A stretch of DNA of 64,000 nt from Thalassoglobus sp. JC818 (GTDB taxonomy: Bacteria; Planctomycetota; Planctomycetia; Planctomycetales; Planctomycetaceae). The translations under genes and the position numbers were made by a program. Location of the stretch: the NCBI RefSeq assembly GCF_040717535.1, contig NZ_JBFEFI010000007.1, positions 62,001 to 126,000 of the forward strand, in the 5' to 3' direction. Under the pieces are notes generated by a model that was given only the letters and a program-made list of their open reading frames with translations, ran no database searches and was not told the DNA's origin. This document shows positions 9,791 through 19,727 of this stretch, in pieces; within the stretch, counting starts at the first letter, position 1; each line of letters begins with the position of its first letter.

Positions 9791-9899
9791 TCTCAAGCAG
9801 GTTGCTCATGCCAGTGCACTCGCTTGCGCGGTCTCACTCACAAAAAGCTGAGTATGCCATCGCGAGTCAGTGCAAACCAATTTGAAAACATTCAAAGAG
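9791..9899 (+). repeat. Dispersed TAGAGCA element, copy B (diverged start)
   Basis: It starts TCTCAAGCAGGTTGCTCA and continues with AGTGCACTCGCTTGCGCGGT, the best-conserved inner part. A later GCGAGTCAGTG and AATTTGAAAACATTC match the right half of copy E (46978-47072). This shows that the element is about 90-110 bases long rather than only a 30-base core. Confidence 0.7.
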
Positions 9900-10035
9900 T
9901 CAACAGTTGATCAATTCACGTCATCAATCACTTGAAGGAATCATATCCCATCCATGAAACTGCTCTCAATCGATTTGCTCAAGTTTGTGTTACCAGACGA
10001 CTGCAAAAATTCGTTGAAACCCCGGTGAAGAAAAC

Positions 10036-10145
10036 GTTTAGAGCAAGTTGCTCTTTCCTGTGCACTCGCTTGCACTGTTCCATGGTCAAATGGCTGGGCT
10101 TGCTCGTGCGAGATCGTGCGTACAAAATCAGAAAGTGCTCGAGTG
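10036..10145 (+). repeat. Dispersed TAGAGCA element, copy C
   Basis: GTTTAGAGCAAGTTGCTCTT then TCCTGTGCACTCGCTTGCAC: almost identical to copy A over 30 bases. The right half (GTGCGAGATCGTGCGTAC, later AGTGCTCGA) resembles the ends of copies D and E. It lies about 240 bases from copy B in the same spacer. Confidence 0.75.
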
Positions 10146-10250
10146 AGCGTTGCTTTCGACTCCAAAGTTGCTCGAACTGCTGGTGAGACATCCCGTGAGA
10201 GTCTCCACTTCGATGAGTCAATCACCCGGAAAAAGAGATAAGAACACTCC

Positions 10251-11150
10251 ATGTCATCTCAGCAAGTCAGTGACGATCCCAGTGCTCTCGCCAAGTTCGG
10301 ACGGCTTGAAGTGGTGGCCAAACTCGTCGTCGAGGGGTTCATGATCGGCCAACACAAAAGCCCCTTCAAAGGCTCAAGTGTTGAGTTTATCGAGCATCGA
10401 CAATACTACCCGGGAGACGAAGTTCGCCACATTGACTGGAGAGCATACGGAAAAACCGGAAAGTACTACATCAAAGAGTTTGAGGAGGAAACGAACCTCC
10501 GCTCATACGTGATCATGGACTGTTCTGGAAGCATGGGGTACGGCTCGAGCACGATTTCGAAGTTCGCCTACGGAACTCAACTCGCAGCATGTTTTACGTA
10601 TTTGCTGCATCGGCAACGCGACGCTGTGGGCCTGACGACTTTCGACACCAAGATCCGCGATCGGATTGAACCGTCGACAAGTCCAAAAATCGTGCAGCAC
10701 ATCAATCAGCTTCTTGAATCGAGTAAAACCGGGAGCGAAACGAGCCTCTCTGCGGTGTTTGAGAAGTTGATTCCGACTCTTAAGCGGCGGAGTATCGTGA
10801 TTCTGATCAGCGACTTCTTCGATGATCTCAAAGCATTGCGGACAGCTTTGAGTTCCTTTCAAAGACATCATCATGAAGTGCTTCTGTTTCAGATTCTGGC
10901 TCCCGAAGAGCGGGACTTCCCGTTCAGTAAGCCGACGCAGTTCCGCAACCTGGAAGACGTGCAAGACAAGCTGCTGGTCGACCCCCACCGATTGCGAACC
11001 ATTTACATGGAACAGTTCGAGAAGTTTGAACAGGAACTGACCGATCTGAGCGCCCACACCGGATTTGATCTGCTGACGCTGACGACATCGGACCCGTATC
11101 ACAAGGCTCTGGGCGCATATCTTTCGTCACGATCACGTCGCACACGGTAA
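10251..11150 (+). CDS. DUF58 (VWA-like) protein
   Basis: 299 aa. It carries the DUF58 signature around residues 45-90 (FIEHRQYYPGDEVRHIDWRA then TGKYYIKEFEEE). A von Willebrand A-like fold follows, with the metal-site motif DCSGSMGYG at about 95-103. DUF58 proteins usually work with a MoxR AAA+ ATPase as a chaperone-like pair; no moxR gene adjoins it here. A cytoplasmic location is likely, with no signal peptide. The ATG at 10251 has AGAGATAAGA upstream. Confidence 0.92.
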   Translation: MSSQQVSDDPSALAKFGRLEVVAKLVVEGFMIGQHKSPFKGSSVEFIEHRQYYPGDEVRHIDWRAYGKTGKYYIKEFEEETNLRSYVIMDCSGSMGYGSSTISKFAYGTQLAACFTYLLHRQRDAVGLTTFDTKIRDRIEPSTSPKIVQHINQLLESSKTGSETSLSAVFEKLIPTLKRRSIVILISDFFDDLKALRTALSSFQRHHHEVLLFQILAPEERDFPFSKPTQFRNLEDVQDKLLVDPHRLRTIYMEQFEKFEQELTDLSAHTGFDLLTLTTSDPYHKALGAYLSSRSRRTR

Positions 11151-11176
11151 GTCGTTTTTCAATTCGTGCCAAAAAA

Positions 11177-12502
11177 TCAGGGCGACTCAAATTCAGGACT
11201 CAGATCGTCAGCCGATTCGGATTCCAACATCTCCAGTCTCTGCAAGATCCTTCGGGCTGCAGACTGAGACTGAGCAGGGAGGCTGGGAGAGTCGAGAAGG
11301 TCTCTGAGAAGATGTTGCTTTCCGCGGAGTGCATCAAAGTTGTCAAGCAGAGCTTCGTAGGCTGTGAGTCGAATACGGCGATTTTCGTTTCCCAATTCGA
11401 CAGTTAGCACGCCGATGGCTTTTTCATTGCCGGATTGTTTTTGAAGCAATGCTTCTGCGGCCAAGACTCGGGTAAGTGGGTTCTCGGACGTGAACTGCTG
11501 TTCGAGAATTTCAATCAGAACCGGAGATGATCGAATCCTGCCGATGGCTCGGATAGCAAGCTTCTGAACTTCCGGATCGGGATCATCGATCAACTGATCG
11601 AGAGCCGAAATGCTCGCTCCACCGATGTTGCCCATCGCATCTGCAGCAGCTTCGCGAACTTCGCCAGCTTCATCGAAGAGAATGATGTCGACGAGAATGG
11701 AAATAGCGATTTCCGACTGCGGCCCGATCTCTCCAATGGTGGTCACAGCTGCCAGACGCAGAGGAGACCACGAAGAACGTGTCGCTTGAATCAAATCCGG
11801 CAAGGCCACAGCGGCGTCCGGTCCGAGGTACCAGAGAGCTTCCGATGCAGCCATTCGAAGTTGTTTGCCGGATGTTGAATCTGTGTCCGGTTGGGATCGT
11901 AAGACTCTGAGGAGAGTCGGGATTGCCTGCGGATGTTGACGTCCGACGCGTCCCAGCGTGTCCATCGCGTTGACGCGCACCTGAAAAGGCATTGCCTCGT
12001 TTAATACGATCGCGGCGATTGTTGGAGTCGCTTCTTCGGCGACGGTTTCAAACAAAGAGAGTGCCTTAAGCGCCCACAAGCGAGTTCCTAACTCGTTCTT
12101 TCCGGGATTCTCAACAAGCTGAATCAAATTGGGAACGACGCCTGCAGCCGGTTCACCCACGCGAGCGAGTGTCTGCGCAGCCATTCTGCGACTCGACTCC
12201 GGAGCTTCATCGTCGGTGACGATCGCATGCATTCCGCGGACGTACCGTTGATCGGCAAGCGTCGAGAAGTCGAGTGACTTCATGACATCATGCCATTCCT
12301 CGAGCGTCAGATGTCCGTACGTCTTTTCAGTGGGCTGTTGCGACGCTTCAACTCTTCCCGCAGACGGTGCGAAGAGGAAACTCATGCCAATACTAAGGCA
12401 CAAAAAGTTGGCGACACATTTGCGACTGACTTGGTGCATCCGTTTCGACGTTCGGAGTTTCCACGTGGATTGCTCTATTACGGGATGATTCTCATGTCGC
12501 AT
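11177..12502 (-). CDS. Exported HEAT-repeat protein
   Basis: 441 aa. After a signal peptide (hydrophobic [17 protein letters not shown], cleavage near VEAS) the protein is a chain of HEAT/PBS-lyase-type helical repeats from about residue 75 to 420. Recurrent patterns include [42 protein letters not shown] and [20 protein letters not shown]. Such solenoids bind proteins; the partner is unknown. The ATG at 12502 lies inside the 3' end of the glycogen phosphorylase gene (25-base overlap), implying coupling. A second ATG at 12439 would start directly at the signal peptide and avoid the overlap. Confidence 0.88.
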   Translation of the reverse strand: MRHENHPVIEQSTWKLRTSKRMHQVSRKCVANFLCLSIGMSFLFAPSAGRVEASQQPTEKTYGHLTLEEWHDVMKSLDFSTLADQRYVRGMHAIVTDDEAPESSRRMAAQTLARVGEPAAGVVPNLIQLVENPGKNELGTRLWALKALSLFETVAEEATPTIAAIVLNEAMPFQVRVNAMDTLGRVGRQHPQAIPTLLRVLRSQPDTDSTSGKQLRMAASEALWYLGPDAAVALPDLIQATRSSWSPLRLAAVTTIGEIGPQSEIAISILVDIILFDEAGEVREAAADAMGNIGGASISALDQLIDDPDPEVQKLAIRAIGRIRSSPVLIEILEQQFTSENPLTRVLAAEALLQKQSGNEKAIGVLTVELGNENRRIRLTAYEALLDNFDALRGKQHLLRDLLDSPSLPAQSQSAARRILQRLEMLESESADDLSPEFESP

Positions 12503-14625
12503 GACTCGCTGCCAGCTGCCGGAAGGTATGCACTCTTGACGTAATCCATCACCATTCGGTCCGCGTTAAACCGCCAGCCCAACGTTCTGACAGCTCGCTT
12601 CATTTTGTTTATCCACTTCAACGGCAGATCGTCGTCGTTCCGCGTGTAATAGAGAGGGATGACTTCTTCCCTCAAGGTTTTCATCAGGAAGTCAGCATCT
12701 CGCTGGTCCTGAATCTCCTGATTCGCGTGAATCTGACCATCGCCGATGGCGAATCCGTTCAAGCCATCATACGCTTCAGCCCACCAGCCATCCAGAACGG
12801 AAAGATTGAGACCTCCATTCAAAACGACTTTCTGACCGCTCGTTCCGGACGCTTCGTAAGGGCGGCGAGGATTGTTCAACCAGACATCGACTCCCTGAAC
12901 CAGACGTCGGCCAAGTTTCATGTCGTAGTCTTCGAGAAAGACGACTCGTCCCCGGAAGCGTTTCTCCTGAGTCATTTTGAAGATGCGCTGCATGATCTGT
13001 TTTCCCTGTTCATCGGCAGGGTGTGCTTTCCCGGCGAAGATGAATTGAACGGGACGATCATCATCGCAAACGAGTTGTTCGAACAACTCAAGGTCTCGCA
13101 GCACGAGATCGGCCCGTTTGTACGGGGCGAATCGACGCGCGAAACCGATGAGCAAGTGTTGCGGGTCGAGTGTCGACTGAGTCGCTTGAATTTGTTCGTC
13201 GCTTAGACCATTTCTTTTGGCTTGAACAAGCAGTCGATGGCGTGCGAAAAGGATCAGGCGATTCTTCAGCGACTGATGAGTTTCCCAAAGTTCGGTCGGA
13301 CGAACTTTGTCAAACTTTGAGAAGACAATCGGATCACCGCTTCGTCGGGACCAGTTCTCAGGGAGAACTCGATCGTAGAATACTCGCATCGGCTGCGCGA
13401 GCCAGGTCGAGACGTGAACGCCGTTAGTGATATGACCAACGGGAACTTCTTCTTCGCTCCGCCACGGCCACAGGCTTTGCCACATTCGTCGACTGACGAT
13501 GCCATGTAGATTGGAAACTCCGTTCGCTCTCCGCGCAGTTTTGAAAGCGAGGACTGTCATACAGAACGATTCGGAATGGTTCTGCGGATCGACTCTGCCC
13601 AGTGCCAGCAGATCGTTGTACTCGAGGCCGAGTGAATCGCGAATCGGCCCGAGATGTTCTTCTACGAGTTCCCCATCGAATCGGTCATGGCCAGCTGGAA
13701 CGGGCGTGTGTGTTGTGAAGACTCCCGATGCTTGTGTTTCGCGATGAGCGTCGTGGAACGAGAGACCATCGTTAACCATGCGTGAGCGAATGATCTCAAG
13801 CCCAGCGAACGCTGAGTGACCTTCATTCATGTGAATGACGCGAGGGAGGATGCCCACCGCGTTGAGAGCTCGAACTCCGCCGATTCCAAGCAACAGCTCC
13901 TGGCGAATTCGCATGCGATGATCACCGCCATAAAGGCGGGAAGTCAGCTTGCGATCTTCGTCGTTGTTTTCGTCGATGTTCGTATCGAGCAGATAGAGAG
14001 GGATGCGGCCGACATCCATCTGCCAGACTTTGGCATGAATGACGCCGGTGCGCGTTTCGAGTTGAATGCGAAGTTCCGAACCATCCGGGTTGGAGACTTC
14101 ATTCATCGGCAAGTCGGCAGGGTCGGCATGGATGTACTCTTCGCTTTGCCAGCCATCTTCTTTCACGACCTGTTTGAAATATCCCTCATTGTAAAACAGT
14201 CCGACTGCCACGAGAGGAATTCCGAGGTCTGAAGCACTCTTCAAGTGGTCACCGGCCAAAACTCCCAAACCACCGGAATAGATTCGGAACGATTCGTGAA
14301 GCCCAAATTCAGCTGAGAAGTAGGCGACCGGGCGAAATCCCAAAACGCCAGCATGAATGTCGCCCCAGGTGCTCGTCGAGGACATGTAGTCCTGCCAGTC
14401 TCGATAAGCAGCATTCACTCGCGAGTGCAGCATCTCTTCGCGGGCGCGTTCTTCGAGTCTCTCTGGCGGATACTCGCGAAGGAGAAGAATGGGGTTGTGA
14501 GAAAGTTCGCTCCAGCGAACTGGGTCGATTTCTCGAAAGATGGCGGTCACGTCAGGCTGCCAGCTCCACCACAAGTTCCCGGCCAGTTCACTGAGTTTGT
14601 CGTGGATATCTTTTTTGGGGGACAT
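12478..14625 (-). CDS. glgP: Alpha-glucan (glycogen) phosphorylase, short GT35 form
   Basis: 715 aa. It releases glucose 1-phosphate from glycogen-type glucans using pyridoxal phosphate. It starts with NLWWSWQPD, the N-terminus of the short bacterial/archaeal-type phosphorylases. It contains [54 protein letters not shown] and [14 protein letters not shown]. The PLP site is [14 protein letters not shown], whose Lys carries the cofactor; the usual Met-Lys is Gln-Lys here. It overlaps the HEAT-repeat gene downstream by 25 bases. No other glycogen gene is near. Confidence 0.95.
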   Translation of the reverse strand: MSPKKDIHDKLSELAGNLWWSWQPDVTAIFREIDPVRWSELSHNPILLLREYPPERLEERAREEMLHSRVNAAYRDWQDYMSSTSTWGDIHAGVLGFRPVAYFSAEFGLHESFRIYSGGLGVLAGDHLKSASDLGIPLVAVGLFYNEGYFKQVVKEDGWQSEEYIHADPADLPMNEVSNPDGSELRIQLETRTGVIHAKVWQMDVGRIPLYLLDTNIDENNDEDRKLTSRLYGGDHRMRIRQELLLGIGGVRALNAVGILPRVIHMNEGHSAFAGLEIIRSRMVNDGLSFHDAHRETQASGVFTTHTPVPAGHDRFDGELVEEHLGPIRDSLGLEYNDLLALGRVDPQNHSESFCMTVLAFKTARRANGVSNLHGIVSRRMWQSLWPWRSEEEVPVGHITNGVHVSTWLAQPMRVFYDRVLPENWSRRSGDPIVFSKFDKVRPTELWETHQSLKNRLILFARHRLLVQAKRNGLSDEQIQATQSTLDPQHLLIGFARRFAPYKRADLVLRDLELFEQLVCDDDRPVQFIFAGKAHPADEQGKQIMQRIFKMTQEKRFRGRVVFLEDYDMKLGRRLVQGVDVWLNNPRRPYEASGTSGQKVVLNGGLNLSVLDGWWAEAYDGLNGFAIGDGQIHANQEIQDQRDADFLMKTLREEVIPLYYTRNDDDLPLKWINKMKRAVRTLGWRFNADRMVMDYVKSAYLPAAGSESCDMRIIP

Positions 14626-15053
14626 GACTCACACTTTCTCGATCAATCCAATGTGTAGACCACTCGAAATGCGCCATTCGAGGTGATGCATCATAAACAG
14701 TTTTCTGGAAAAGTAATCTGACTCGCTGACTTTGCATGTTCGCGATTAAGAAATTCTGAAGGTGTTCTGTATTCTTGTGGTTCTCCATGCACGACATGTC
14801 CGCGGAATTCGACTGGCTTGATTTCCTTGTTCGCACTTTTCGCTTCAATACGTCACAATTTTGAATCAACCCATGCTTATCAAGTGAACGTTGAAGCGTC
14901 GAAACGGTTGATGTGAATGCTTCAAACATTCATCGAGATTCAGATTGTATGTGACATCACGATCCGCTGATTATTGTTGAGCAGAACGAGAGAAAACGTT
15001 TAGAGATGGGGCAGTGATGTCCACGAAGTTAGACAAGTGAGAACAGCCACGGC
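14626..15053. other. Divergent spacer, no gene recognised
   Basis: 428 bases between the divergent glgP and ABC permease genes. No repeat copy or hairpin of note. It must hold both promoters, but no convincing box pair was identified. The phrase AAAACGTTTAGAG near 14995 matches the left edge of repeat copy C, but the homology stops there. Confidence 0.5.
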
Positions 15054-16328
15054 ATGATTGGTTTTGCAATTCGAAATCTTGCGAGTCGACCCATGCGGAC
15101 GCTGCTCTCTGTCTTAGGGCTGGCAGTCGCGATTGGCGGAATGGTCGGGCTGTTTTCAATCGCCGGCGGGTTGGACGCCATTGTTCGGCGGACTTTCGAG
15201 CAGATTCCAGGGCTTCTTGTTCAACAGGCGGGCGCTCCGATTCCGCTGTTCTCAAGCCTTCCGGCTCATTGGGCTGACGATCTGAAAGAATTGCCAGGAG
15301 TCAGGACCGTGGACTCTCAAGCTTACTTCCGTGTGAATCAACTGGACGGTGAAGTGATCATCAATCCTCCTCGACTCGCGGTGGGAGTGGATATTGCCTC
15401 GAATCTTCGACTTGAACGTGGAGCGTATCGAGAGAATATGCTTGATGGTCGCTTTCTCGATCTTACAGATGTTGGAAACAATCACTGCCTGATCAGTCGG
15501 GAAATCGCAGACCAGCTGGCCAAAGGTGTCGGTGAAAAGTTCTCGTTGAACGGGAGCGAGTTTGAGGTCGTTGGAATCTACTCCACCGGCTCGGTGCTCT
15601 TGGACGTCAACATTCTGATGAGTCTTGAAACCTGCCGCACGGTGGGACGCATCAGCCCGGACACGGTGGCCTGCTTTTATGTCGAGAGCAACGGAACGCA
15701 GACAGACGAAGAACTGAAACGCTCGATCGACGAGATACTGGCTGGGCGTTCTCTCGCAGAAGGAGGCAACTCCGGCGGGACGGGACTGGGCAATCTGTAT
15801 CGCGCTCTCGAGCAAACACTCTCCGGTCAATCACAGAAGTCCGGCGAACCGGAATCGGGCAGCGAACAATCCCCGGTCGAGATTCGGACAGCCGACGACT
15901 GGGGGACCCGCGTTCGTGAATTCAGTCAAGACCTCAATTTGTTTCTGACGATCATGACAGCGATCGGTGTGTCGATCGCCACACTCAGTATCGTGAACAC
16001 CATGATGATGAGTGTCTCCGAGCGAACAACAGAGTTTGGAGTCCTGAGAGCGAATGGCTGGTCACAGGCAAACATCGTCCAACTGATGACGATCGAAAGT
16101 GGATTGATCGGGTTGTTGGGAGGAGCTTTGGGAGCCTTCTGCGGTTGGCTCGGTACGTTGATCGTCAACGGTCTTTGGCCCGACCGGTTGCAATTGCATG
16201 CCGGGCTGGGGCTGCTCGTGTCGAGCATCGTGTTCAGCATCATCCTCGGGTTGATTGGTGGACTCTTCCCAGCTTGGTCAGCTGCGAAACTTTCTCCGAT
16301 GCAGTCGATTCGAAGAGGAGGAGCCTGA
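15054..16328 (+). CDS. MacB/FtsX-type ABC transporter permease
   Basis: 424 aa. An N-terminal membrane helix starts at about residue 16 (RTLLSVLGLAVAIGGMVGL), followed by a large periplasmic domain of about 250 residues. Three C-terminal helices follow; the first precedes the family stretch TLSIVNTMMMSVSERTTEFG and the last ends in AAKLSPMQSIR. This is the layout of MacB-like permeases, which act by mechanical coupling rather than channel transport, often for lipoproteins, peptides or drugs. The ATPase gene follows 70 bases later, and the two should form one transporter. No periplasmic adaptor gene is beside them. Confidence 0.93.
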   Translation: MIGFAIRNLASRPMRTLLSVLGLAVAIGGMVGLFSIAGGLDAIVRRTFEQIPGLLVQQAGAPIPLFSSLPAHWADDLKELPGVRTVDSQAYFRVNQLDGEVIINPPRLAVGVDIASNLRLERGAYRENMLDGRFLDLTDVGNNHCLISREIADQLAKGVGEKFSLNGSEFEVVGIYSTGSVLLDVNILMSLETCRTVGRISPDTVACFYVESNGTQTDEELKRSIDEILAGRSLAEGGNSGGTGLGNLYRALEQTLSGQSQKSGEPESGSEQSPVEIRTADDWGTRVREFSQDLNLFLTIMTAIGVSIATLSIVNTMMMSVSERTTEFGVLRANGWSQANIVQLMTIESGLIGLLGGALGAFCGWLGTLIVNGLWPDRLQLHAGLGLLVSSIVFSIILGLIGGLFPAWSAAKLSPMQSIRRGGA

Positions 16329-16398
16329 CAGTGAATCGATCGGTTCCAACAATCTTAATGATGAGACGGCAAACAAGTGCTCGAAGGAGTTCGCTCGT

Positions 16399-17070
16399 AT
16401 GATTGCTCTGAGAGGGGTCAACAAGTCCTATGCAAGTGCAGCGACGACCGTTCATGTTCTGCATGATTTGGAACTGGAAATCCCGCACGGGGAATTTGCG
16501 TTCATCCTCGGACCATCGGGCAGCGGGAAGAGTACGCTTCTGTATTTGCTGGGAGGACTTGAACAAACGACGTCCGGCGAGATTTCGATCGACGGAAACT
16601 CATTGAGTGAAATGTCCTCTTCTGCGATGAATCAGCTGCGGCGGGATGAAATCGGTTTCATCTTTCAGAGTTTCAATCTCCTTCGCACCCTCGATTGCCT
16701 TGATAATGTTCTCGTGCCGTTTCTTCCGACCGGACAAGCTTACAAGTATCGTTCAGCAGCAAGGCAGTTACTGATCGACGTGGGCCTCGGCGATCGCATT
16801 CATCATCGCCCCAGTGAACTCTCCGGCGGCGAACAGCAACGTGTGGCGATTGCTCGCGCTCTTCTGAAGAAACCGAAGCTGATTCTTGCGGACGAGCCAA
16901 CCGGAGAACTGGATTCTGAAACCGGCGAGCGAATCTTCTCGATGCTTCGTGACTTGAATCAGAATGAGGGAGTGACCGTCGTGACGGTGACTCATGACCA
17001 CCGCTACCTGCGTGAGAATGATCGTATCTTCAGAATGGAAGACGGCAGACTTGTGAACTCTTCGAATTGA
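16399..17070 (+). CDS. ABC transporter ATP-binding protein (LolD/MacB type)
   Basis: 223 aa from the ATG at 16399, with AAGGAG upstream; the frame stays open upstream to 16255 but that part overlaps the permease gene and lacks family similarity. Walker [11 protein letters not shown]-loop FQSFNLL, signature [15 protein letters not shown], Walker [13 protein letters not shown], and the H-loop in VTVTHD. The [21 protein letters not shown] stretch is typical of the LolD/MacB subfamily. It pairs with the permease at 15054. Confidence 0.95.
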   Translation: MIALRGVNKSYASAATTVHVLHDLELEIPHGEFAFILGPSGSGKSTLLYLLGGLEQTTSGEISIDGNSLSEMSSSAMNQLRRDEIGFIFQSFNLLRTLDCLDNVLVPFLPTGQAYKYRSAARQLLIDVGLGDRIHHRPSELSGGEQQRVAIARALLKKPKLILADEPTGELDSETGERIFSMLRDLNQNEGVTVVTVTHDHRYLRENDRIFRMEDGRLVNSSN

Positions 17071-17075
17071 AGGGC

Positions 17076-17129
17076 TTTTCGAGCATTTTGGGGTTGGTGT
17101 GCACAGGAAATGGCAACCTGCTCTAAAAC
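17076..17129 (-). repeat. Dispersed TAGAGCA element, copy D (short form)
   Basis: On the minus strand it reads GTTTTAGAGCAGGTTGCCAT then TTCCTGTGCAC, then skips the middle of the element and ends near TGCTCGAAAA. The two ends are imperfect inverted repeats (TTTTAGAGCA against TTTTCGAGCA), and GGTTG/CAACC can pair inside them. This makes a hairpin between the convergent ABC and sulfatase-like genes. The TAG in TTTTAGAGCA is the stop codon of the sulfatase-like gene. Confidence 0.75.
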
Positions 17130-18634
17130 AGCTCTTCCACGAGTTCCTGCTGGGCGGGCGGAGCCAGAAACTCAGAGACGATGTTCGGATACTCTGCCGC
17201 GAGATCCTGAAGCTCTGCGGAATCATCTGGGAGATGGAACAATTTCATCTGATTCTCCCCGGGAAGTACGATGACTTTCCAAGGGCCTCGACGGGCAGCT
17301 TGTCCGCCATCCGAATTTCGCCAGTAGAAAAATCGTTGGTCTCCGATGCTCTGATTTCGAAGCGCTGGCAGCAGTGACTGTCCAGAAAGCTCGTTCGGTC
17401 GACGTCGCGCAGCTCCGATTTCAGCAACGGTGGGAAGCAAGTCGACGACGGAGCAGGGGGAGGAGTTTTGTGATCCGCGTGCGACATTTGTTCCCCAGAA
17501 GACAATCATCGGCGTTCGCAGATTTCCTTCGTTCAGCCCGCTGACTGTGGATGTCAATCTCCCGACGGACTCGTATTCGTGCTGCTCGGTCTCGCTGTTA
17601 GATGTGATTCCAGCGACGATCAGGCACGTCCTTCCGGAGAATCCAGTTTCGTTGAGCGAATCAACAATTTCGCCAATCGAGCAATTGTACTCGATGAGCA
17701 TCTCTTCGCGGTCAAGTCCTGCGAGTGTCGGCAGTGCGATGTGAACAAACAGGGGGCGTGTCGATTTCTTTCGTTGATCAAAAAAAGCGATCGATTCGTC
17801 GGTCAGGATTTCGATTCCGTTGATCCTCGATTGCTGTTCAACTTCAACGTTTTTGTTCGAGACGATCTCCGCTCGTGTCAGCTGAGTGAAGAGTGCATCC
17901 GGAAACTCGGGGATCATGCTGTTTGCAGATGCGAATCCGGTCCACTGGTCAAACCCGGACTCCAAGGGATGTTGTTCAAACGGCCAGACACCGATTAAAG
18001 TTGTGTCGTACCCAGACTGCCAGATCGTCTCGGCGAGATTCATTTCATTTGAATACCCTGAGCTGTCGGCGGAAAATCGTCCGGCAAGTAGTTCTGAGCG
18101 CGACGCTGAGTAATTCTCGGAGGTGACATAGCAGTCGGTGAGCAGCATGCCACTGTTCCGAATCCCAGCCAGTCGCGGCATTCTCTCGACTTCTGAAAAG
18201 TGAAGCGTCGGCAGTGTGACGAGAACCAGATTCGGACTCTGCTGTGCCCGCCCGATTCGCACTTGTCGATTGGCATTGGCGATCGCGCGGCGGTTCGAGA
18301 GGCGGATATCTCGGAGATCCTGCTCAGCCTGTTGAAGTTGCTGAATCAAGCCGTCTCGAACATCTTCGTCCTCATAGACGGGACTTCCCTCGACGAGGCT
18401 CTTCAAGCTGTCGATGAAACCAGTTCCACTCTCATCAGCTTCTGGGGGAGTGTTTTCTTGTGCAGCAGCGACGGGATATGAGTCACCGAAAACTGTTGGT
18501 GCATCTTCCCTGTAAGAGACGTCGCTTTCGTTTTGAGCTGACTGCAGCGGCAACTTGGCTTGTGGATGATCAGAGAGTTCACCTCCGCATCCGAAGATCC
18601 AAAGTAGAGACCAGCAGTAGAACAAGCGGTTCAT
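17123..18634 (-). CDS. Lipoprotein with degenerate sulfatase fold (probable pseudoenzyme)
   Basis: 503 aa. The lipobox ends at C16 (WIFGC), so it is a predicted membrane-anchored lipoprotein. An acidic linker and a coiled-coil-like segment (residues 95-125) precede a sulfatase/alkaline-phosphatase fold from about 135. The family motif C-x-P-S-R-x4-T/AGR is recognisable but reads Y175-S-A-S-R179 with LLAGR after it, so the Cys that becomes formylglycine is a Tyr. The usual metal-binding DD after the first strand (VLVTLPTLH) is also gone. The C-terminal part is well kept (DLLPTVAEIGA, GPWKVIVLP, ELQDLAAEYPN). It probably lacks sulfatase activity and may be a binding protein. It ends the minus-strand run that includes the Tad-like genes. 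Confidence 0.85.
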   Translation of the reverse strand: MNRLFYCWSLLWIFGCGGELSDHPQAKLPLQSAQNESDVSYREDAPTVFGDSYPVAAAQENTPPEADESGTGFIDSLKSLVEGSPVYEDEDVRDGLIQQLQQAEQDLRDIRLSNRRAIANANRQVRIGRAQQSPNLVLVTLPTLHFSEVERMPRLAGIRNSGMLLTDCYVTSENYSASRSELLAGRFSADSSGYSNEMNLAETIWQSGYDTTLIGVWPFEQHPLESGFDQWTGFASANSMIPEFPDALFTQLTRAEIVSNKNVEVEQQSRINGIEILTDESIAFFDQRKKSTRPLFVHIALPTLAGLDREEMLIEYNCSIGEIVDSLNETGFSGRTCLIVAGITSNSETEQHEYESVGRLTSTVSGLNEGNLRTPMIVFWGTNVARGSQNSSPCSVVDLLPTVAEIGAARRRPNELSGQSLLPALRNQSIGDQRFFYWRNSDGGQAARRGPWKVIVLPGENQMKLFHLPDDSAELQDLAAEYPNIVSEFLAPPAQQELVEELF

Positions 18635-18771
18635 GAGTTGCTCGGAGTCAGTATGGGCGTTGCGGACATTTGAAGTCTGACAACACTATGTCGCCGAAGA
18701 AGTCGAGCCGTTGTGACTTGCCGGGAACGCAAGGAAATCGCCCTGTTCATTCCGAACAATCAGTTCGAAAG

Positions 18772-19452
18772 TCACTCACCGTAGAGAAGATCTTCGAGGT
18801 TGGGAATCTGGTCCGTATCAGGAAGCCAGTCCGTTTCAGTCAGTGGAGCAGGTGGATAAGTGGTGGCGTACATCTCCTCGTAAACTTCGTCAAAGACCTC
18901 GGTCGAGTAGGGATGGTTCCGATTTTCTCCAAGTCTTAAGCCAGTCTCGCGTTGCTCAAGAACGTTGACATAGTTGTACGGGCGAAAATAGTAATACCCG
19001 TGATGTTCCGGTCTGTATGGATAGTGCGGATACATGTCACCCGTCGTCCAGACTCGACACCACTTCAGTTTCCCATTGGCTTTTCGCTTGTGGATGCCGG
19101 GCATCGTGCAGCACTCGTGTCCACAGCAGCAACAACGATACGGAATGGCGAACCCGTCGCAGCAAGTGGCACCCGGAGCGTACGGAAGCTCGGAAGCTTC
19201 CATATGCGGTTCGGGGATCAATTCGTCACTCGAGTGTGTCGAAAACAGCTCTTCGGCGTCAATTTCGTGTCCCGATTCGAGCGGTGCAGAAGGAATAAGT
19301 GCCGGTGCTGGTGCGAGCGACGGAGCCGGTTCGAAGTCGTCATTCAGCTCTGGGCTGGGCGGAAGGGGAGCCAACTGCTCTCCAAACAACTCCGTGGAGA
19401 TGAGACAGGCAAAGAGCATCAGGGGAATGCAATAGGTCGAACTGATTTGCAT
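18772..19452 (-). CDS. Exported Cys-rich protein of unknown function
   Basis: 226 aa from the ATG at 19452, which starts at a signal peptide (ISSTYCIPLMLFACLI). The frame extends upstream to 19641 but that part is unlike an exported N-terminus. A Pro/Ala/Glu-rich linker covers residues 30-95. A Cys cluster (GATCCDGF, YRCCCCGHECCTMPG) follows around 105-130, then an aromatic stretch (HGYYYFRPYNY). The Cys/His cluster suggests a metal site or disulfide knot. No family is recognised. It follows the TolC-like gene by 275 bases. Confidence 0.75.
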   Translation of the reverse strand: MQISSTYCIPLMLFACLISTELFGEQLAPLPPSPELNDDFEPAPSLAPAPALIPSAPLESGHEIDAEELFSTHSSDELIPEPHMEASELPYAPGATCCDGFAIPYRCCCCGHECCTMPGIHKRKANGKLKWCRVWTTGDMYPHYPYRPEHHGYYYFRPYNYVNVLEQRETGLRLGENRNHPYSTEVFDEVYEEMYATTYPPAPLTETDWLPDTDQIPNLEDLLYGE

Positions 19453-19727
19453 GGCAGGCCTGAACAGTCGTTGTTCGCGCGGAAGGTCGAGATTGGGAAT
19501 TGTGTTCTCAAACTCTTTGTGCAATTCGTCGCGCAAATGGTCCGAGATCGCCGTATCAAAACCGCTAAAGATGTGATCGGCCGTCATGACTGGAAACGTG
19601 TGCTCTTCTGCTGAATGTCGAATGAGCGCTACGATTCGCACAATTCGCAGAGTCTTTCTGTTTGACCCAAGTTGCCACCCGTGCTGTTTCTATGGCATTC
19701 CCGAAATTCTTGAGAGATTGGTCCTGT

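Larger units (their letters stand above)
9669..10250. other. Divergent intergenic region with two dispersed-repeat copies
   Basis: 582 bases between the divergent histidine kinase and DUF58 genes. No coding region is recognised. It holds copies B and C of the TAGAGCA element and presumably the promoters of both neighbours. Confidence 0.6.

Noticed and set aside
10503-11102. 199-codon minus-strand frame inside the DUF58 gene
   Set aside because: The plus-strand protein has clear DUF58 and VWA motifs; the reverse translation is low quality.
14988-15005. AAAACGTTTAGAG as a sixth copy of the dispersed element
   Set aside because: Similarity stops after about 13 bases; the TTGCTC and GTGCACTCG parts are absent.
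15252-15830. 192-codon minus-strand frame inside the ABC permease
   Set aside because: Antisense of a well-supported permease with no independent start signal.
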